64,000 nucleotides of DNA from Roseinatronobacter sp. S2. Lineage in GTDB: Bacteria > Pseudomonadota > Alphaproteobacteria > Rhodobacterales > Rhodobacteraceae. The translations under genes were made by a program, and so were the position numbers. Below are positions 16,534-26,943 of the stretch, piece by piece (the first letter of the stretch is position 1; the number at the start of each line of letters is the position of its first letter). The stretch is taken from the NCBI RefSeq assembly GCF_029581395.1, contig NZ_CP121113.1, forward strand, positions 2,228,001 to 2,292,000, given 5' to 3'. The notes under the pieces are model-generated. The model did not search any database and had not been told where the DNA came from. It was given only the letters and a program-made list of their open reading frames with translations.

Positions 16534-17259
16534 TCAGGCGGATTTGCGTATTGGCTCGGACGATGTGTCGCTGACGGTCGATCGCAGGTAATCGATGGCC
16601 ATGTCCCGTGTGACGACATCAGCGTATTTCTGATGCATGTCGTAGAGGTTCATGAAATGCGACGCTTCGGTGCGGTCATAAACGCATTCCGACACCACAC
16701 CCATCCGGTAGCGATGCGTTGCACCATCCACCACCGACGCGCGCACGCAGCCGCTGGTCGATTCACCACAGCAAATCAAGGTATCGATCCCCAGCGCAGT
16801 CAGGTGGAATGCCAGTGGCGTGCCCTGAAAGGCAGAAGGTGCGGTTTTCTCGATGACCACTTCGCCGGCAACAGGCTTGAGTTCATCTACAATCTCACTG
16901 CCTCTTTGCTGCATCTCTGCCGAAAGCTTCGAGGGACCGCGCTTGCGGTGAATCCATGGTTTGATTCCACTTTGCAGCCCCTTGATGTGAATCACCGGAA
17001 TGCCGTATTCACGGGCGGCTTCCAGCAACGGCACCGTCATGTCGATTGCCGCCCACCCTTCAAGCCCCATAGAGCCGGGCCAGGTTTTCATCGATTCAAA
17101 GATCGGCTGACGCTCAAGGCCAACCACACTGTAATACATATCGATCAGCAACAGGGCGGGCTTTTCGCCAAATCCACTTGGCTCGGTTTTACCCCAGAGC
17201 TTGTCATGTTGCTGGTCACGTTCGGAAAGGAACTTTCCCCATCCATAATCCTGTTTCAT
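16534..17259 (-). CDS. Isochorismatase-fold cysteine hydrolase (paralogue 3)
   Basis: A 241-residue paralogue and probably the first gene of the operon. Triad residues are Asp40 (ALLLIDMYY), Lys138 (VVIEKTAPSAFQGTPL) and Cys171 (CGESTSGCVRASVVDG). The N-terminal lead MKQDYGWGKFLSERDQQHDKLWG resembles that of paralogue 2, while ESTSGCVRAS matches paralogue 1. The start has a good AAAGGA ribosome site. The operon promoter must lie in the long gap upstream. Hydrolysis of an amide or carbamoyl substrate imported by the adjacent ABC system is inferred. Confidence 0.86.
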   Translation of the reverse strand: MKQDYGWGKFLSERDQQHDKLWGKTEPSGFGEKPALLLIDMYYSVVGLERQPIFESMKTWPGSMGLEGWAAIDMTVPLLEAAREYGIPVIHIKGLQSGIKPWIHRKRGPSKLSAEMQQRGSEIVDELKPVAGEVVIEKTAPSAFQGTPLAFHLTALGIDTLICCGESTSGCVRASVVDGATHRYRMGVVSECVYDRTEASHFMNLYDMHQKYADVVTRDMAIDYLRSTVSDTSSEPIRKSA

Positions 17260-17888
17260 TTGTCATAGTCCTTTCTTTGGGTCCGCTAGGCAGTTCAGAA
17301 AGCGCCGGACAAGATACTTAAAGTTAGGTTACAAAATGTTTTATTTCAGTATCTTATATAATTCCAAAGATCTGAACCTGTCGGTAGCTTTCGGCTAATC
17401 ACCGCGATATGTATCCACCGCGATACCCTCAGCAAAGGACGCACTTGCCCACATGTCAAGTTACTTGATTTAAAGTCTATGCACTTTATTTTTACGGGCA
17501 AAAATTGTGCAGGAATCAAAACTGAATGTGTGCTTTTCAGGCGAAACTACGGCGGGCCACATACCAATCAGGTCAGGGGTGCCCCCGTCCCGTTGGGCAC
17601 GCAGCCCTGAATGAACATCTGATAAGAATCAATTTTCGGGTCGGGACCGCATCCATCCCTGCGCGCCCCCAGCCCCCTGCCCCCTGCCCCAATCTTTGCG
17701 GCCCTGCACGTTCAGCCCAACGCGACGCCAGCCTCAAATCGCGGTCGTTTCGAAAACACGACCTTCACGCGCAGACATCCGCTGTCGGTATCGTGCTGCA
17801 ATGCGGCGTAATCGCGACGGCACACCACCCGATCCCATGCGAAGCCTGATCCTGCTGTCGATGCCGCCAATGCGAAAAGGGTCGTCTT
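17260..17888. other. Divergent intergenic region, 629 bp
   Basis: It separates the hydrolase operon (leftward) from an MFS gene (rightward). AT-rich patches at 17315-17360 and 17455-17500 stand out and are the likely promoter zone of the operon. The rest (17620-17700) is C-rich tract DNA. An open frame at 17526-17849 has no ribosome site or family likeness. No strong dyad operator seen. Confidence 0.4.
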
Positions 17889-19160
17889 ATGGTCAAAGTG
17901 TTTTCCGGGGTCTGGCCGCTATTGCTGGGAATTCTTCTTATCATGCTGGGCAACGGCATGCATTTCACCCTCATCGGTCTGCGCGGCGGCATCGAAGGGT
18001 TTTCGGCGGCAGAACTGGCAATCGTGACCTCGGGCTATTTTCTGGGCTTCCTGTCTGGCGCGCGCATCACCCCCGAGATGATCCGTCGTGTGGGCCATGT
18101 GCGTGTTTTCGCGGCACTTGGCAGCTTCATGTCCGCAGGTTTGATCGCCTTTCCCCTGCTGGCCGAACCCTGGGCCTGGACGATTCTCAGGGTGCTGATC
18201 GGGTTTTGCATGTCGGGCATTTATGTCGCCGCCGAAAGTTGGCTGAACAACGCAGCCACGAATGAAACCCGCGGCAAGGTTCTGTCGGCCTATATGATCG
18301 CCCAGACCCTGGGCATCATCGGCGCGCAGGCTTTGCTGACCTTGGGCGATGCGGCCACATCGGTTCTGTTTATCAGGGCCTCCATCCTTGTGTCGATCTC
18401 CTTTGCCCCGATCCTGTTGTCGGCAACGCCCGTCCCTGCAGCCGAAGTGGCCCGCGCCATGCCCTTGCGAAAACTGTTCACAGAATCGCCCCTTGGCACT
18501 GTCGGAATATTCCTGTTGGGCAGTATCTATGCCACACAATCGGGCATGGGCGCGGTTTTCGGCAGCCAGATCGGCATGACCGCTGCGCAGATCTCGTTAT
18601 TTGTGGCGATGCTGTTTGCGGGCGCTTTGGTGCTGCAATACCCGATTGGCTGGCTGTCGGACAGAATGGACCGCCGCAAGTTGATTTTCGGCGCCTCGCT
18701 CACCGGTATGGTCTTTTGTGCCGTAGGCTGGGCCACGGCTGGCGGATTCTGGTTCCTGATGATTTCTGCGTTTTTTGCAGGCGGCATGACAACACCGCTT
18801 TATGCCCTGTTTCTCGCCTATACCAACGACTCGCTTTCGCTCGAAGATATGCCCGCGGCATCCGGCGGGCTGGTCTTCACCTTCGGGCTGGGCGCAATCA
18901 CGGGGCCACTGGTGACAGGCTGGGCAATGCAGGGTCTGGGCGCATTTGCGTTCTGGCTGGTCCTTGGCGCGACTTTTGCCGCAATCGCGCTTTACGCCCT
19001 CTACCGTATGACGCAACGCGCAGGCATTCCCACCCATGAGACTGAAAGTTATCTTGGCGTGTTGCCGACCTCATCACCCGTCGCGGTCGAGGCCGCCGCC
19101 ACATGGTCTGCCGAACTGGCCGAGGCCGAACGCGACGCAGCCGCGTCACCCGATCCCTAA
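17889..19160 (+). CDS. MFS transporter
   Basis: A 423-residue MFS protein with twelve predicted helices. It begins MVKVFSGVWPLLLGILLIMLGNGMHFTLIGLRGGIEGFS, continues with YFLGFLSGARITPEMIRRVGHVRVFA, and has the central WLSDRMDRRKLIFG motif between helices 8 and 9. The hydrophilic C-terminal tail (about 385-423) is Ala/Glu-rich. It resembles proteobacterial MFS proteins of unassigned substrate. It is transcribed away from the hydrolase operon with no partner gene, so membership in that system is uncertain. Confidence 0.82.
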   Translation: MVKVFSGVWPLLLGILLIMLGNGMHFTLIGLRGGIEGFSAAELAIVTSGYFLGFLSGARITPEMIRRVGHVRVFAALGSFMSAGLIAFPLLAEPWAWTILRVLIGFCMSGIYVAAESWLNNAATNETRGKVLSAYMIAQTLGIIGAQALLTLGDAATSVLFIRASILVSISFAPILLSATPVPAAEVARAMPLRKLFTESPLGTVGIFLLGSIYATQSGMGAVFGSQIGMTAAQISLFVAMLFAGALVLQYPIGWLSDRMDRRKLIFGASLTGMVFCAVGWATAGGFWFLMISAFFAGGMTTPLYALFLAYTNDSLSLEDMPAASGGLVFTFGLGAITGPLVTGWAMQGLGAFAFWLVLGATFAAIALYALYRMTQRAGIPTHETESYLGVLPTSSPVAVEAAATWSAELAEAERDAAASPDP

Positions 19161-19308
19161 ACCCGCGACCTGTCACACCCCAAGCCGTCCACCACCGACG
19201 CGCGTTCCAGCCTGCCGCCCTTTTTGTCGCGTTCGGTTGAATATACTCCGCCATGTGTCTACGGATGCGCTATTCAGCAAAAACCTCCGCAAAGACTTGC
19301 GAAGGGGG

Positions 19309-19329
19309 TTCATTCTGGCCCAAATATCC
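19309..19329 (+). repeat. Short intergenic repeat, copy 1
   Basis: The 21-mer containing CATTCTGGCCCAAATATCC occurs here and again at 48369-48389, both times just after a gene's stop region and followed by GC-rich hairpins (here GGCCTgaaAGGCC and GGGGGCagcGCCCCC). Similar GGCCCAAATATCC strings are common at gene ends in Rhodobacterales as I recall them. It and the hairpins fill most of the gap between the MFS gene and cobQ. Confidence 0.55.
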
Positions 19330-19433
19330 CGGGGGACGGCCTGAAAGGCCGGGGGGCAGCGCCCCCTTGATACCTAGACCCGTGGCAGCGCCCCCCCGGC
19401 TACACGCAACCGCCTGAATCAAAGGGACAGGAC

Positions 19434-20882
19434 ATGAGCAAGGCCATCATGGTGCAGGGATGCGGCTCCAATGTCGGGAAATCCATGCTTGTCGCAGGGT
19501 TGTGCCGCGCCTTGCTGCGTCGCGGCATGAATGTCGCGCCCTTCAAGCCGCAGAACATGTCCAACAATGCCGCTGTCACCGTGGACGGGGGCGAGATTGG
19601 GCGCGCACAGGCGTTGCAGGCCCTTGCCTGCGGGCTGGAGCCTGTAACCGACATGAACCCCGTTCTTCTGAAACCGGAGAATGAGACCGGCGCGCAGGTG
19701 GTGGTGCATGGCAAGCGTATCGCAACTGTGAAAGCGCGCGACTATTCGGCGATGAAGCCCAGGCTGATGGGCGCTGTTCTGGACAGTTTTTCACGCCTGA
19801 AAGCGGCGCATGATCTGGTGATTGTCGAAGGGGCCGGCAGTCCGGCCGAGATTAACCTGCGTCCGCGCGACATTGCGAATATGGGGTTTGCGCGCGCCGC
19901 GAATGTCCCCGTCGTGCTGGTGGGCGATATTGACCGTGGGGGCGTCATCGCACAGATTGTCGGCACGCAGGCCGTTCTGGACCCCGATGATGCGGCCATG
20001 GTTGCGGGCTTCGTCATCAACAAGTTTCGCGGTGATCCCAGCTTGTTTGACGACGGCTACCGCCAGATACAGGCGCGCAGCGGCTGGCAAGGCTATGGCG
20101 TGCTGCCGTGGTTTACGGATGCCTTCCGGCTGCCCGCCGAAGATGCGCTGGATCTCGGCTCCGGTCCGGTGGGGGGCGGTGTGCGCATCGCCTGCCTTGT
20201 GTTTTCGCGGATTGCGAATTTTGACGATCTGGACCCGCTACAGGCCGAACCGGGGGTGGAACTGGTCATGGTCCGGCCCGGCCAGCCCATCCCGGGGGAT
20301 GTGCGGCTTGTCATCCTGCCGGGGTCGAAATCCACGCGGGCCGATCTGGCATTTCTGCGCGCGCAAGGCTGGGACATCGATCTGGCCGCGCATGTCCGTC
20401 GCGGTGGTCATGTGCTGGGCATCTGTGGCGGGTATCAGATGATGGGGCGGCAGGTGTCCGACCCCGACGGGGTCGAGGGGGGGCCGGGCGACATGCAGGG
20501 CCTTGGCCTGCTGGATGTTGCAACCACCATGACCCCCGACAAGCGGCTTGAACGGGTGCGCGCGCGGCATGTGGCAACGGGGCTGGATGTGGCGGGGTAT
20601 GAAATTCACATCGGGCGCACAACCGGCGCGGATTGCGCACGCCCCTTTGCCCGTCTGGGCGCGCATGATGACGGCGCAACCGACAGCACAGGCCGCATCG
20701 CGGGCACCTATCTGCACGGGCTTTTTTCGTCAGACAGCTTTCGCGCGGCCTATCTGGCCAATCTTGGCATCACACCGTCAGGGCTGCAACATGGCGCCTT
20801 GGTCGAGGACACGCTGGACGCCCTTGCCGACCATCTGGAACAGCATCTGGATGTGACAGGTCTGCTGTCCCTCGCACGTTAG
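19434..20882 (+). CDS. cobQ: Cobyric acid synthase
   Basis: A 482-residue glutamine- and ATP-dependent amidotransferase that amidates adenosylcobyrinic acid a,c-diamide at b, d, e and g in cobalamin synthesis. The N-terminal dethiobiotin-synthetase-like domain starts [18 protein letters not shown], with the hallmark [13 protein letters not shown]. The C-terminal class I glutaminase-like domain has the catalytic Cys in [14 protein letters not shown] and the His in GTYLHGLF. Length is normal. It stands alone; no other cob gene is in the window and no cobalamin riboswitch was seen in the 273-bp leader. Confidence 0.96.
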   Translation: MSKAIMVQGCGSNVGKSMLVAGLCRALLRRGMNVAPFKPQNMSNNAAVTVDGGEIGRAQALQALACGLEPVTDMNPVLLKPENETGAQVVVHGKRIATVKARDYSAMKPRLMGAVLDSFSRLKAAHDLVIVEGAGSPAEINLRPRDIANMGFARAANVPVVLVGDIDRGGVIAQIVGTQAVLDPDDAAMVAGFVINKFRGDPSLFDDGYRQIQARSGWQGYGVLPWFTDAFRLPAEDALDLGSGPVGGGVRIACLVFSRIANFDDLDPLQAEPGVELVMVRPGQPIPGDVRLVILPGSKSTRADLAFLRAQGWDIDLAAHVRRGGHVLGICGGYQMMGRQVSDPDGVEGGPGDMQGLGLLDVATTMTPDKRLERVRARHVATGLDVAGYEIHIGRTTGADCARPFARLGAHDDGATDSTGRIAGTYLHGLFSSDSFRAAYLANLGITPSGLQHGALVEDTLDALADHLEQHLDVTGLLSLAR

Positions 20883-20964
20883 GGGGCATATTTCGTGCTG
20901 GCTCAAAGCGCCGCATGTCCAGCGCAGATCGGTCCGGCGGGTGACCACCTGAACCATATATGAA

Positions 20965-20991
20965 AAAGGGCCGCGACATGCGCGGCCCTTT
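20965..20991. terminator. Terminator hairpin between cobQ and groEL
   Basis: An 11-bp perfect stem (AAAGGGCCGCG and its complement) with a 5-base loop and A/T runs on both sides. It sits between two convergent genes and can serve both. Confidence 0.85.
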
Positions 20992-21018
20992 CAATGTCTG
21001 CCATATGGGCAGGGCGTG

Positions 21019-22698
<1,680 letters not shown>

Positions 22699-22715
22699 TC
22701 AGAATTCAGAAGCGA

Positions 22716-23003
22716 TCAGGACAGTACGCCCAAAACGTCGCTTTCTTTCATGATCAGCAGCTCTTCACCATCAACGGTGACTTCGGTGCCGGACCACTTG
22801 CCGAACAGAACACGATCACCGGCTTTTACAGCCATTGCGATCAGTTCGCCCGAATCCTTGCGTGCGCCTTCGCCGGTGGCGATGACTTCGCCTTCAGCGG
22901 GCTTTTCTTTGGCGCTGTCTGGAATGATCAGACCGCCCTTGGTTGTATCGTCACTTTCGACGCGACGGACTAGAACACGGTCATGCAGCGGTGTGAATGC
23001 CAT
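22716..23003 (-). CDS. groES: 10-kDa co-chaperonin GroES
   Basis: Ninety-five residues, the usual length. It has the [12 protein letters not shown] start, the mobile loop with [15 protein letters not shown], and the [21 protein letters not shown] end. It caps the GroEL ring. ATG 23003 is preceded by an AAAGGAGC-type ribosome site; a longer open frame upstream to 23288 is not coding-like. First gene of the groESL operon. Confidence 0.97.
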   Translation of the reverse strand: MAFTPLHDRVLVRRVESDDTTKGGLIIPDSAKEKPAEGEVIATGEGARKDSGELIAMAVKAGDRVLFGKWSGTEVTVDGEELLIMKESDVLGVLS

Positions 23004-23038
23004 CTGAGAACGCTCCTTTGGTTCCAGGTTGAAATTTG

Positions 23039-23065
23039 TTGTCACTCGCCCTGGTCGAGTGCTAA
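23039..23065 (-). promoter_or_regulatory. CIRCE heat-shock operator
   Basis: The half-site GAGTGCTAA (23057-23065) is perfect. The other half reads TTGTCACTC (23039-23047), 7 of 9 matches to TTAGCACTC, with the canonical 9-base spacer. It lies 36 bp before groES, where the HrcA repressor binds in this family of operons. The asymmetry may weaken HrcA binding. Confidence 0.85.
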
Positions 23066-23267
23066 CGGCGCATAGGTAGGCGCAGGACGTGCCACTGTCA
23101 ACACCCCTGATATGGAAAAAATCACCGCCACTGCCCCCCGTTTCCGACGCCCCTGCATGCAGGGTTCGGCGGTGCGGGAATGATCTGTCAGCGCTTGCGT
23201 GACAATGCGGCGCTGCGGCGTTATAAGCCGCGCGAACACATCCCAGCCCAACATGCGGACCTTCAAC

Positions 23268-24185
23268 ATGATTAAAGTCTTTGGCCACTTCTCCCCCGAC
23301 ACCGATTCGACCGGCTCGCCACTGATCTGGGCGTGGTATCTGTCACAGGTTCAGGACACGCCCGCGCAGGCCGCGCTGCTGGGCCAACCCAATTCAGAGG
23401 CGAAATTCGTGCTGGAGCATTGGGGCATCCCCCAGCCCGACATCCTGACAGAATTGCCCGCAGGCGCACCGGTGGTGATTGTAGACACCAACAATCCCGC
23501 CGAGTTGCCCGCCACCATCAATGACGCCGATATCCGCGCCATCATCGACCACCACAAACTTGTCGGCGGGCTGGAAACCAAGGGGCCTATCGACATCACC
23601 ATGCGCCCGCTGGCCTGCACGGCCACCATCATGTATGAATTGATCGGCAAGCACATGGCGCAGGCCCCGCGCGCCATCAAGGGAGTGATGCTGTCCTGCA
23701 TCCTGTCGGACACGCTTGAATTCCGTTCCCCCACCACCACCCAGACCGACCGCGCCATTGCCCACGCACTGGCCGATGATCTGGGCGTGGATATGGCCGA
23801 GTTGGCCAGCGCCATGTTCGCCGCAAAATCCGATGTGTCCAGCTTCAGCGATGCCGAATTGCTGCGTATGGATTCCAAGAATTTTGATGTGGATGGCAAG
23901 AAATTCCGCGTGTCCGTTCTGGAAACCACGGCGCCCGCGCAGGTTCTGGCCCGCAAGGACAGCCTGATGGCCAGCATGGAATCTGTCGCGCGCGAAGATG
24001 GCGCAGATCAGGTGCTGCTGTTCATCGTGGACATTCTGAATGAAGAAGCCACGCTGTTGCTGCCCAATGACCTGACGCGCGCGCTTGCGAAAAAATCCTT
24101 CGGGGTGGATGCCACCGGCGACAGCGTGGTTCTGCCCGGTGTCATGAGCCGCAAGAAACAGATCATTCCGGTGCTGGCGCTGTGA
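23268..24185 (+). CDS. ppaC: Manganese-dependent inorganic pyrophosphatase
   Basis: A 305-residue family II (DHH) pyrophosphatase that hydrolyses PPi to two phosphates in the cytoplasm. Metal ligands are visible: HFSPDTDS near the start, [12 protein letters not shown], and DHHK at about residue 91-94. The C-terminal DHHA2 domain ends [27 protein letters not shown], with the substrate-binding SRKKQ. ATG 23268 begins at the family start; an ATG 15 bases earlier is possible. It overlaps the next gene by 4 bases (GTGA). Confidence 0.93.
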   Translation: MIKVFGHFSPDTDSTGSPLIWAWYLSQVQDTPAQAALLGQPNSEAKFVLEHWGIPQPDILTELPAGAPVVIVDTNNPAELPATINDADIRAIIDHHKLVGGLETKGPIDITMRPLACTATIMYELIGKHMAQAPRAIKGVMLSCILSDTLEFRSPTTTQTDRAIAHALADDLGVDMAELASAMFAAKSDVSSFSDAELLRMDSKNFDVDGKKFRVSVLETTAPAQVLARKDSLMASMESVAREDGADQVLLFIVDILNEEATLLLPNDLTRALAKKSFGVDATGDSVVLPGVMSRKKQIIPVLAL

Positions 24186-25063
24186 CCCGCCTGCTGACAG
24201 GGTTTGACCAGATCGCCGCGCAATACGAACTCGCGCTGGTGGATCTGTGGGGCTGCGTGCATAACGGGCGCGCCATTCATGGCCGCGCGCAAGCCGCGCT
24301 ATGTGCATTTCGTGCGCAGGGCGGGCGGGTGTTGCTGTTGACAAATGCGCCGCGCACAGCCGCATCCGTGCAGGCGCGGCTGGATGAAATGGGCCTGTCG
24401 CGCGATGCCTATGACGGCATTGTAACATCCGGCGATGCAACGCAGGAAGCCATGCTGACAGGCGCTGTGGGGCGCAAGGTCTGGCATCTTGGCCCGTCAA
24501 AGGATGATGACCTGTTTCTGAACCTGCCCGACTGGGCATCAGAGCACACCCCCATCACGCGCGTCGGATTTGACGAGGCCGAAGGCATCGTCTGCACAGG
24601 TCCCTTTGACGACATGTCAGACACCCCAGAAGATTATCGCGGGCGGTTGCTGTCGGCCAAGGTGCGCGGGCTGAAAATGCTGTGCGCCAATCCCGATCTG
24701 GTGGTCGATTACGGCGACAGGCGCATTTACTGCGCGGGGTCGATCGCGCAGCTATACACGGAAATGGGCGGCGAAGTGCTGTATTTCGGCAAACCGCACC
24801 CCCCCGCCTATGACCTGTCGCGCAGATATGCAGCACGGCTTGGACTGAAATTCTCCAATGACCGCGTGATAGCGATTGGCGATGGCATCCACACCGATAT
24901 TCAGGGCGGTATATCCGAAGGGATCGATACAATATTCGTGACCAGCGGTCTGGCCGCCGCCGAATTCGGCCCCGACCCTGCCGCGCCCGACCCCGCCCGC
25001 CTGCAAGCCTGGCTGGCCGAAAAGGAACTGCACCCCCGTTTCGCAATTCCCTATCTGGGCTGA
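24182..25063 (+). CDS. HAD-superfamily hydrolase (TIGR01459 type)
   Basis: A 293-residue HAD hydrolase of the NagD-like class IIA. Motif I is ALVDLWGCVHNG, which has Asp20 and Trp where NagD-type enzymes have the second Asp region; motif II is LLLTNAPR; the cap carries GFDEAEGIVCTGPFDD; motif IV is RVIAIGDGIHTDIQGG. GTG 24182 overlaps the pyrophosphatase stop, so the two are likely co-translated. The substrate is probably a phosphorylated metabolite, unknown. Confidence 0.88.
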   Translation: MTRLLTGFDQIAAQYELALVDLWGCVHNGRAIHGRAQAALCAFRAQGGRVLLLTNAPRTAASVQARLDEMGLSRDAYDGIVTSGDATQEAMLTGAVGRKVWHLGPSKDDDLFLNLPDWASEHTPITRVGFDEAEGIVCTGPFDDMSDTPEDYRGRLLSAKVRGLKMLCANPDLVVDYGDRRIYCAGSIAQLYTEMGGEVLYFGKPHPPAYDLSRRYAARLGLKFSNDRVIAIGDGIHTDIQGGISEGIDTIFVTSGLAAAEFGPDPAAPDPARLQAWLAEKELHPRFAIPYLG

Positions 25064-25083
25064 CACGCCTTACACCACCAGAC

Positions 25084-25110
25084 ACAGGCCGGGCGTAATG
25101 CCCGGCCTGT
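25084..25110 (+). terminator. Terminator after the ppaC-HAD pair
   Basis: A perfect 11-bp stem ACAGGCCGGGC / GCCCGGCCTGT with loop GTAAT, followed by a T-rich stretch, 20 bp after the HAD gene stop. Confidence 0.85.
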
Positions 25111-25274
25111 TGCATTTCAGCAGGGGATCGCCACAAAGATGCATCGCAATAAAATTACCACAAACATCACTTTTTGGAATTAAAATTCCAATGCATGTTG
25201 CGCATAAGCACGATATCGGCTAATGCTGCACTGCAACAAAACGTCAGATTCGACACGACGAAGGGTATGCAGTG

Positions 25275-25733
25275 ATGTTGGACCATAGCATGAATGACAA
25301 TTTTCCGCGCGGCACCATCTGTATCGAAGATCTGGAAATCGGCATGACACGCCATTTGCGCAAGGAAGTCACCGACCGCGATATTGAACTTTTTGCCGAA
25401 GTGTCCACAGACCGCAACCCCGTGCATCTGGACGAATCCTATGCGCAGGACACCATATTCGAAGGGCGCATTGCCCATGGCATGCTGACCGCTGGCCTGA
25501 TTTCCGCAGTGATCGGCGAACAGCTGCCCGGTCATGGCACCATCTATATGGGCCAAAGCCTGAAATTCATGGCCCCCGTGCGCCCCGGTGATGTTGTGCT
25601 GGCCGAAGTCACGGTTCTGACCATTGATTACGGCAAGCGCCGCGTCACCCTTGATTGTCGGTGCAGTGTAGGCAATACGACTGTTCTGAAGGGTGAAGCT
25701 ACAGTCTTGGCACCCAGCCGGAAATTCGACTAA
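25275..25733 (+). CDS. MaoC-family (R)-specific enoyl-CoA hydratase-like protein
   Basis: A 152-residue single hot-dog protein. The hydratase 2 motif DRNPVHLDESYAQDTIFEGRIAHGML holds the catalytic Asp and His. PhaJ-like members turn trans-2-enoyl-CoA into (R)-3-hydroxyacyl-CoA for polyhydroxyalkanoate or lipid metabolism. ATG 25275 is chosen for an AAGGG ribosome site 9 bases upstream; an inner ATG at 25290 is possible. It precedes ribF by 40 bp and may share its transcript; the link is not functional as far as known. Confidence 0.9.
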   Translation: MLDHSMNDNFPRGTICIEDLEIGMTRHLRKEVTDRDIELFAEVSTDRNPVHLDESYAQDTIFEGRIAHGMLTAGLISAVIGEQLPGHGTIYMGQSLKFMAPVRPGDVVLAEVTVLTIDYGKRRVTLDCRCSVGNTTVLKGEATVLAPSRKFD

Positions 25734-25773
25734 GTCGGGATGCATGCGCGCCATCGCGTCCCGCAGGGGACAG

Positions 25774-26703
25774 ATGCGTATTGTAAACCACTGGACATCG
25801 CTGGACACAGCCTGCAAGGGCGCATCCGTCGCAATGGGCAATTTCGACGGTGTGCATCTGGGGCACCAGACGGTGATTGACCTTGCGCGCCGCGATGATG
25901 CGCCTTTGGGCATTGTCACGTTTGAACCCCACCCGCGCGAATATTTTGCCCCCGCTGCCCCCCCGTTCCGGCTGATGAACGCCGAATCCCGCGCCAACCG
26001 CCTGGCGCGCATGGGGGTGTCATGCCTGTATCAGCTGCCGTTTGGGGCAGAATTATCGGGCTTTTCGCCGCAGGATTTTGCGCAAGTGGTGCTGCATCAG
26101 GGCCTTGGCGTGTCCCATGTCGTGATCGGTGCGGATTTCTGTTTCGGCAAGGGCCGCACAGGCACTGCTGATGATCTTGCACGCTTTGGGCACAAGCTGG
26201 GCTTTGATGTGACGATTGCGCCCCTGCTGCGCGACAGCAACGCGGTCTATTCATCAACCGCCATCCGCACGGCGCTTAGCGATGGCCGCCCGCGTGATGC
26301 GGCGCGCATGCTGGGCCATTGGCACCGCATTGACGGGGTTGTGCTGCATGGCGAAAAGCGCGGGCGCGGGCTGGGCTATCCCACCGCGAACATGTCCATC
26401 ACCGGCCTGCATCCGCCGCGATTCGGGGTTTATGCGGTGCAGGTCGATGTGCTGACAGGCCCCCATCAGGGGCGCTATGGCGGCGTTGCATCCATGGGGG
26501 TGCGGCCCATGTTCGGGGAAAACCAGCCCAATCTGGAAAGTTTCCTGTTCGATTTCGATGGCGATCTGTATGGCGCGCATCTGTCTGTGGCATTGGTGGA
26601 CCATCTGCGAGATGAGTTGAAATTCGACAGTCTTGACGGCCTGATTGCCCAGATGGACCGCGACAGCGCGCAGGCGCGCGCCATCCTTGCGGCATTGGAC
26701 TGA
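25774..26703 (+). CDS. ribF: Bifunctional riboflavin kinase/FAD synthetase
   Basis: A 309-residue enzyme that phosphorylates riboflavin to FMN and adenylates FMN to FAD. The N-terminal adenylyltransferase domain has VAMGNFDGVHLGHQTVI and the YSSTAIR motif. The C-terminal kinase domain has GRGLGYPTANM and GVASMGVRPMFGENQPNLESFLFDFDGDLYG. ATG 25774 has AGGGG before it; the upstream open frame overlaps the MaoC gene. Confidence 0.96.
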   Translation: MRIVNHWTSLDTACKGASVAMGNFDGVHLGHQTVIDLARRDDAPLGIVTFEPHPREYFAPAAPPFRLMNAESRANRLARMGVSCLYQLPFGAELSGFSPQDFAQVVLHQGLGVSHVVIGADFCFGKGRTGTADDLARFGHKLGFDVTIAPLLRDSNAVYSSTAIRTALSDGRPRDAARMLGHWHRIDGVVLHGEKRGRGLGYPTANMSITGLHPPRFGVYAVQVDVLTGPHQGRYGGVASMGVRPMFGENQPNLESFLFDFDGDLYGAHLSVALVDHLRDELKFDSLDGLIAQMDRDSAQARAILAALD

Positions 26704-26740
26704 CGCGGGATGATGTTGACAATTGGCCTTTTGCGATCTG

Positions 26741-26760
26741 ACGCCCTTGATTCCGCGCCT
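26741..26760 (-). repeat. Fragment of the ~200-bp structured repeat
   Basis: Twenty bases matching the GGCGCGGAATCAAGGGCG edge of the dispersed repeat (minus orientation). It is cut off exactly where a RIME-like palindrome begins at 26762. The rest of the copy is missing. Confidence 0.6.
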
Positions 26761-26761
26761 T

Positions 26762-26867
26762 TAGAGCATGTTGCTCAAAAGTGGGAACCGGTTTTGAGCT
26801 TCTCGAACATGCGAAATCAATAAGTTAAAGCATGTCGCGCAAATGCGAATGAACGTGACATGCTCTA
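26762..26867 (+). repeat. RIME-like palindromic repeat, copy 1
   Basis: It contains GAGCATGTTGCTCAAAAG, GTGGGAACCGGTTTTGAGC and GAACATGC, which fold into a stem (GCATGTT/AACATGC and GCTCAAAA/TTTTGAGC). A second hairpin follows (GCATGTC...GACATGC). It closely matches 54163-54236. The core GTGGGAACCGGTTTT is shared with the intergenic mosaic elements known from Rhizobiales. It lies between convergent ribF and the cytochrome gene. Confidence 0.75.
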
Positions 26868-26943
26868 GCTGTCCTGTGCATGCAAGAACCAAACGCAAAC
26901 AAGCTGTTGCACGCTGATCTTATGACACTCCGCTAATTCCCGC

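Noticed and set aside
17526..17849. 107-codon frame in the gap before the MFS gene
   Set aside because: C-tract-driven composition, no ribosome site, no recognisable domain.
19161..19433. Cobalamin riboswitch before cobQ
   Set aside because: No B12-box-like core seen; the gap is explained by the short repeat and hairpins.
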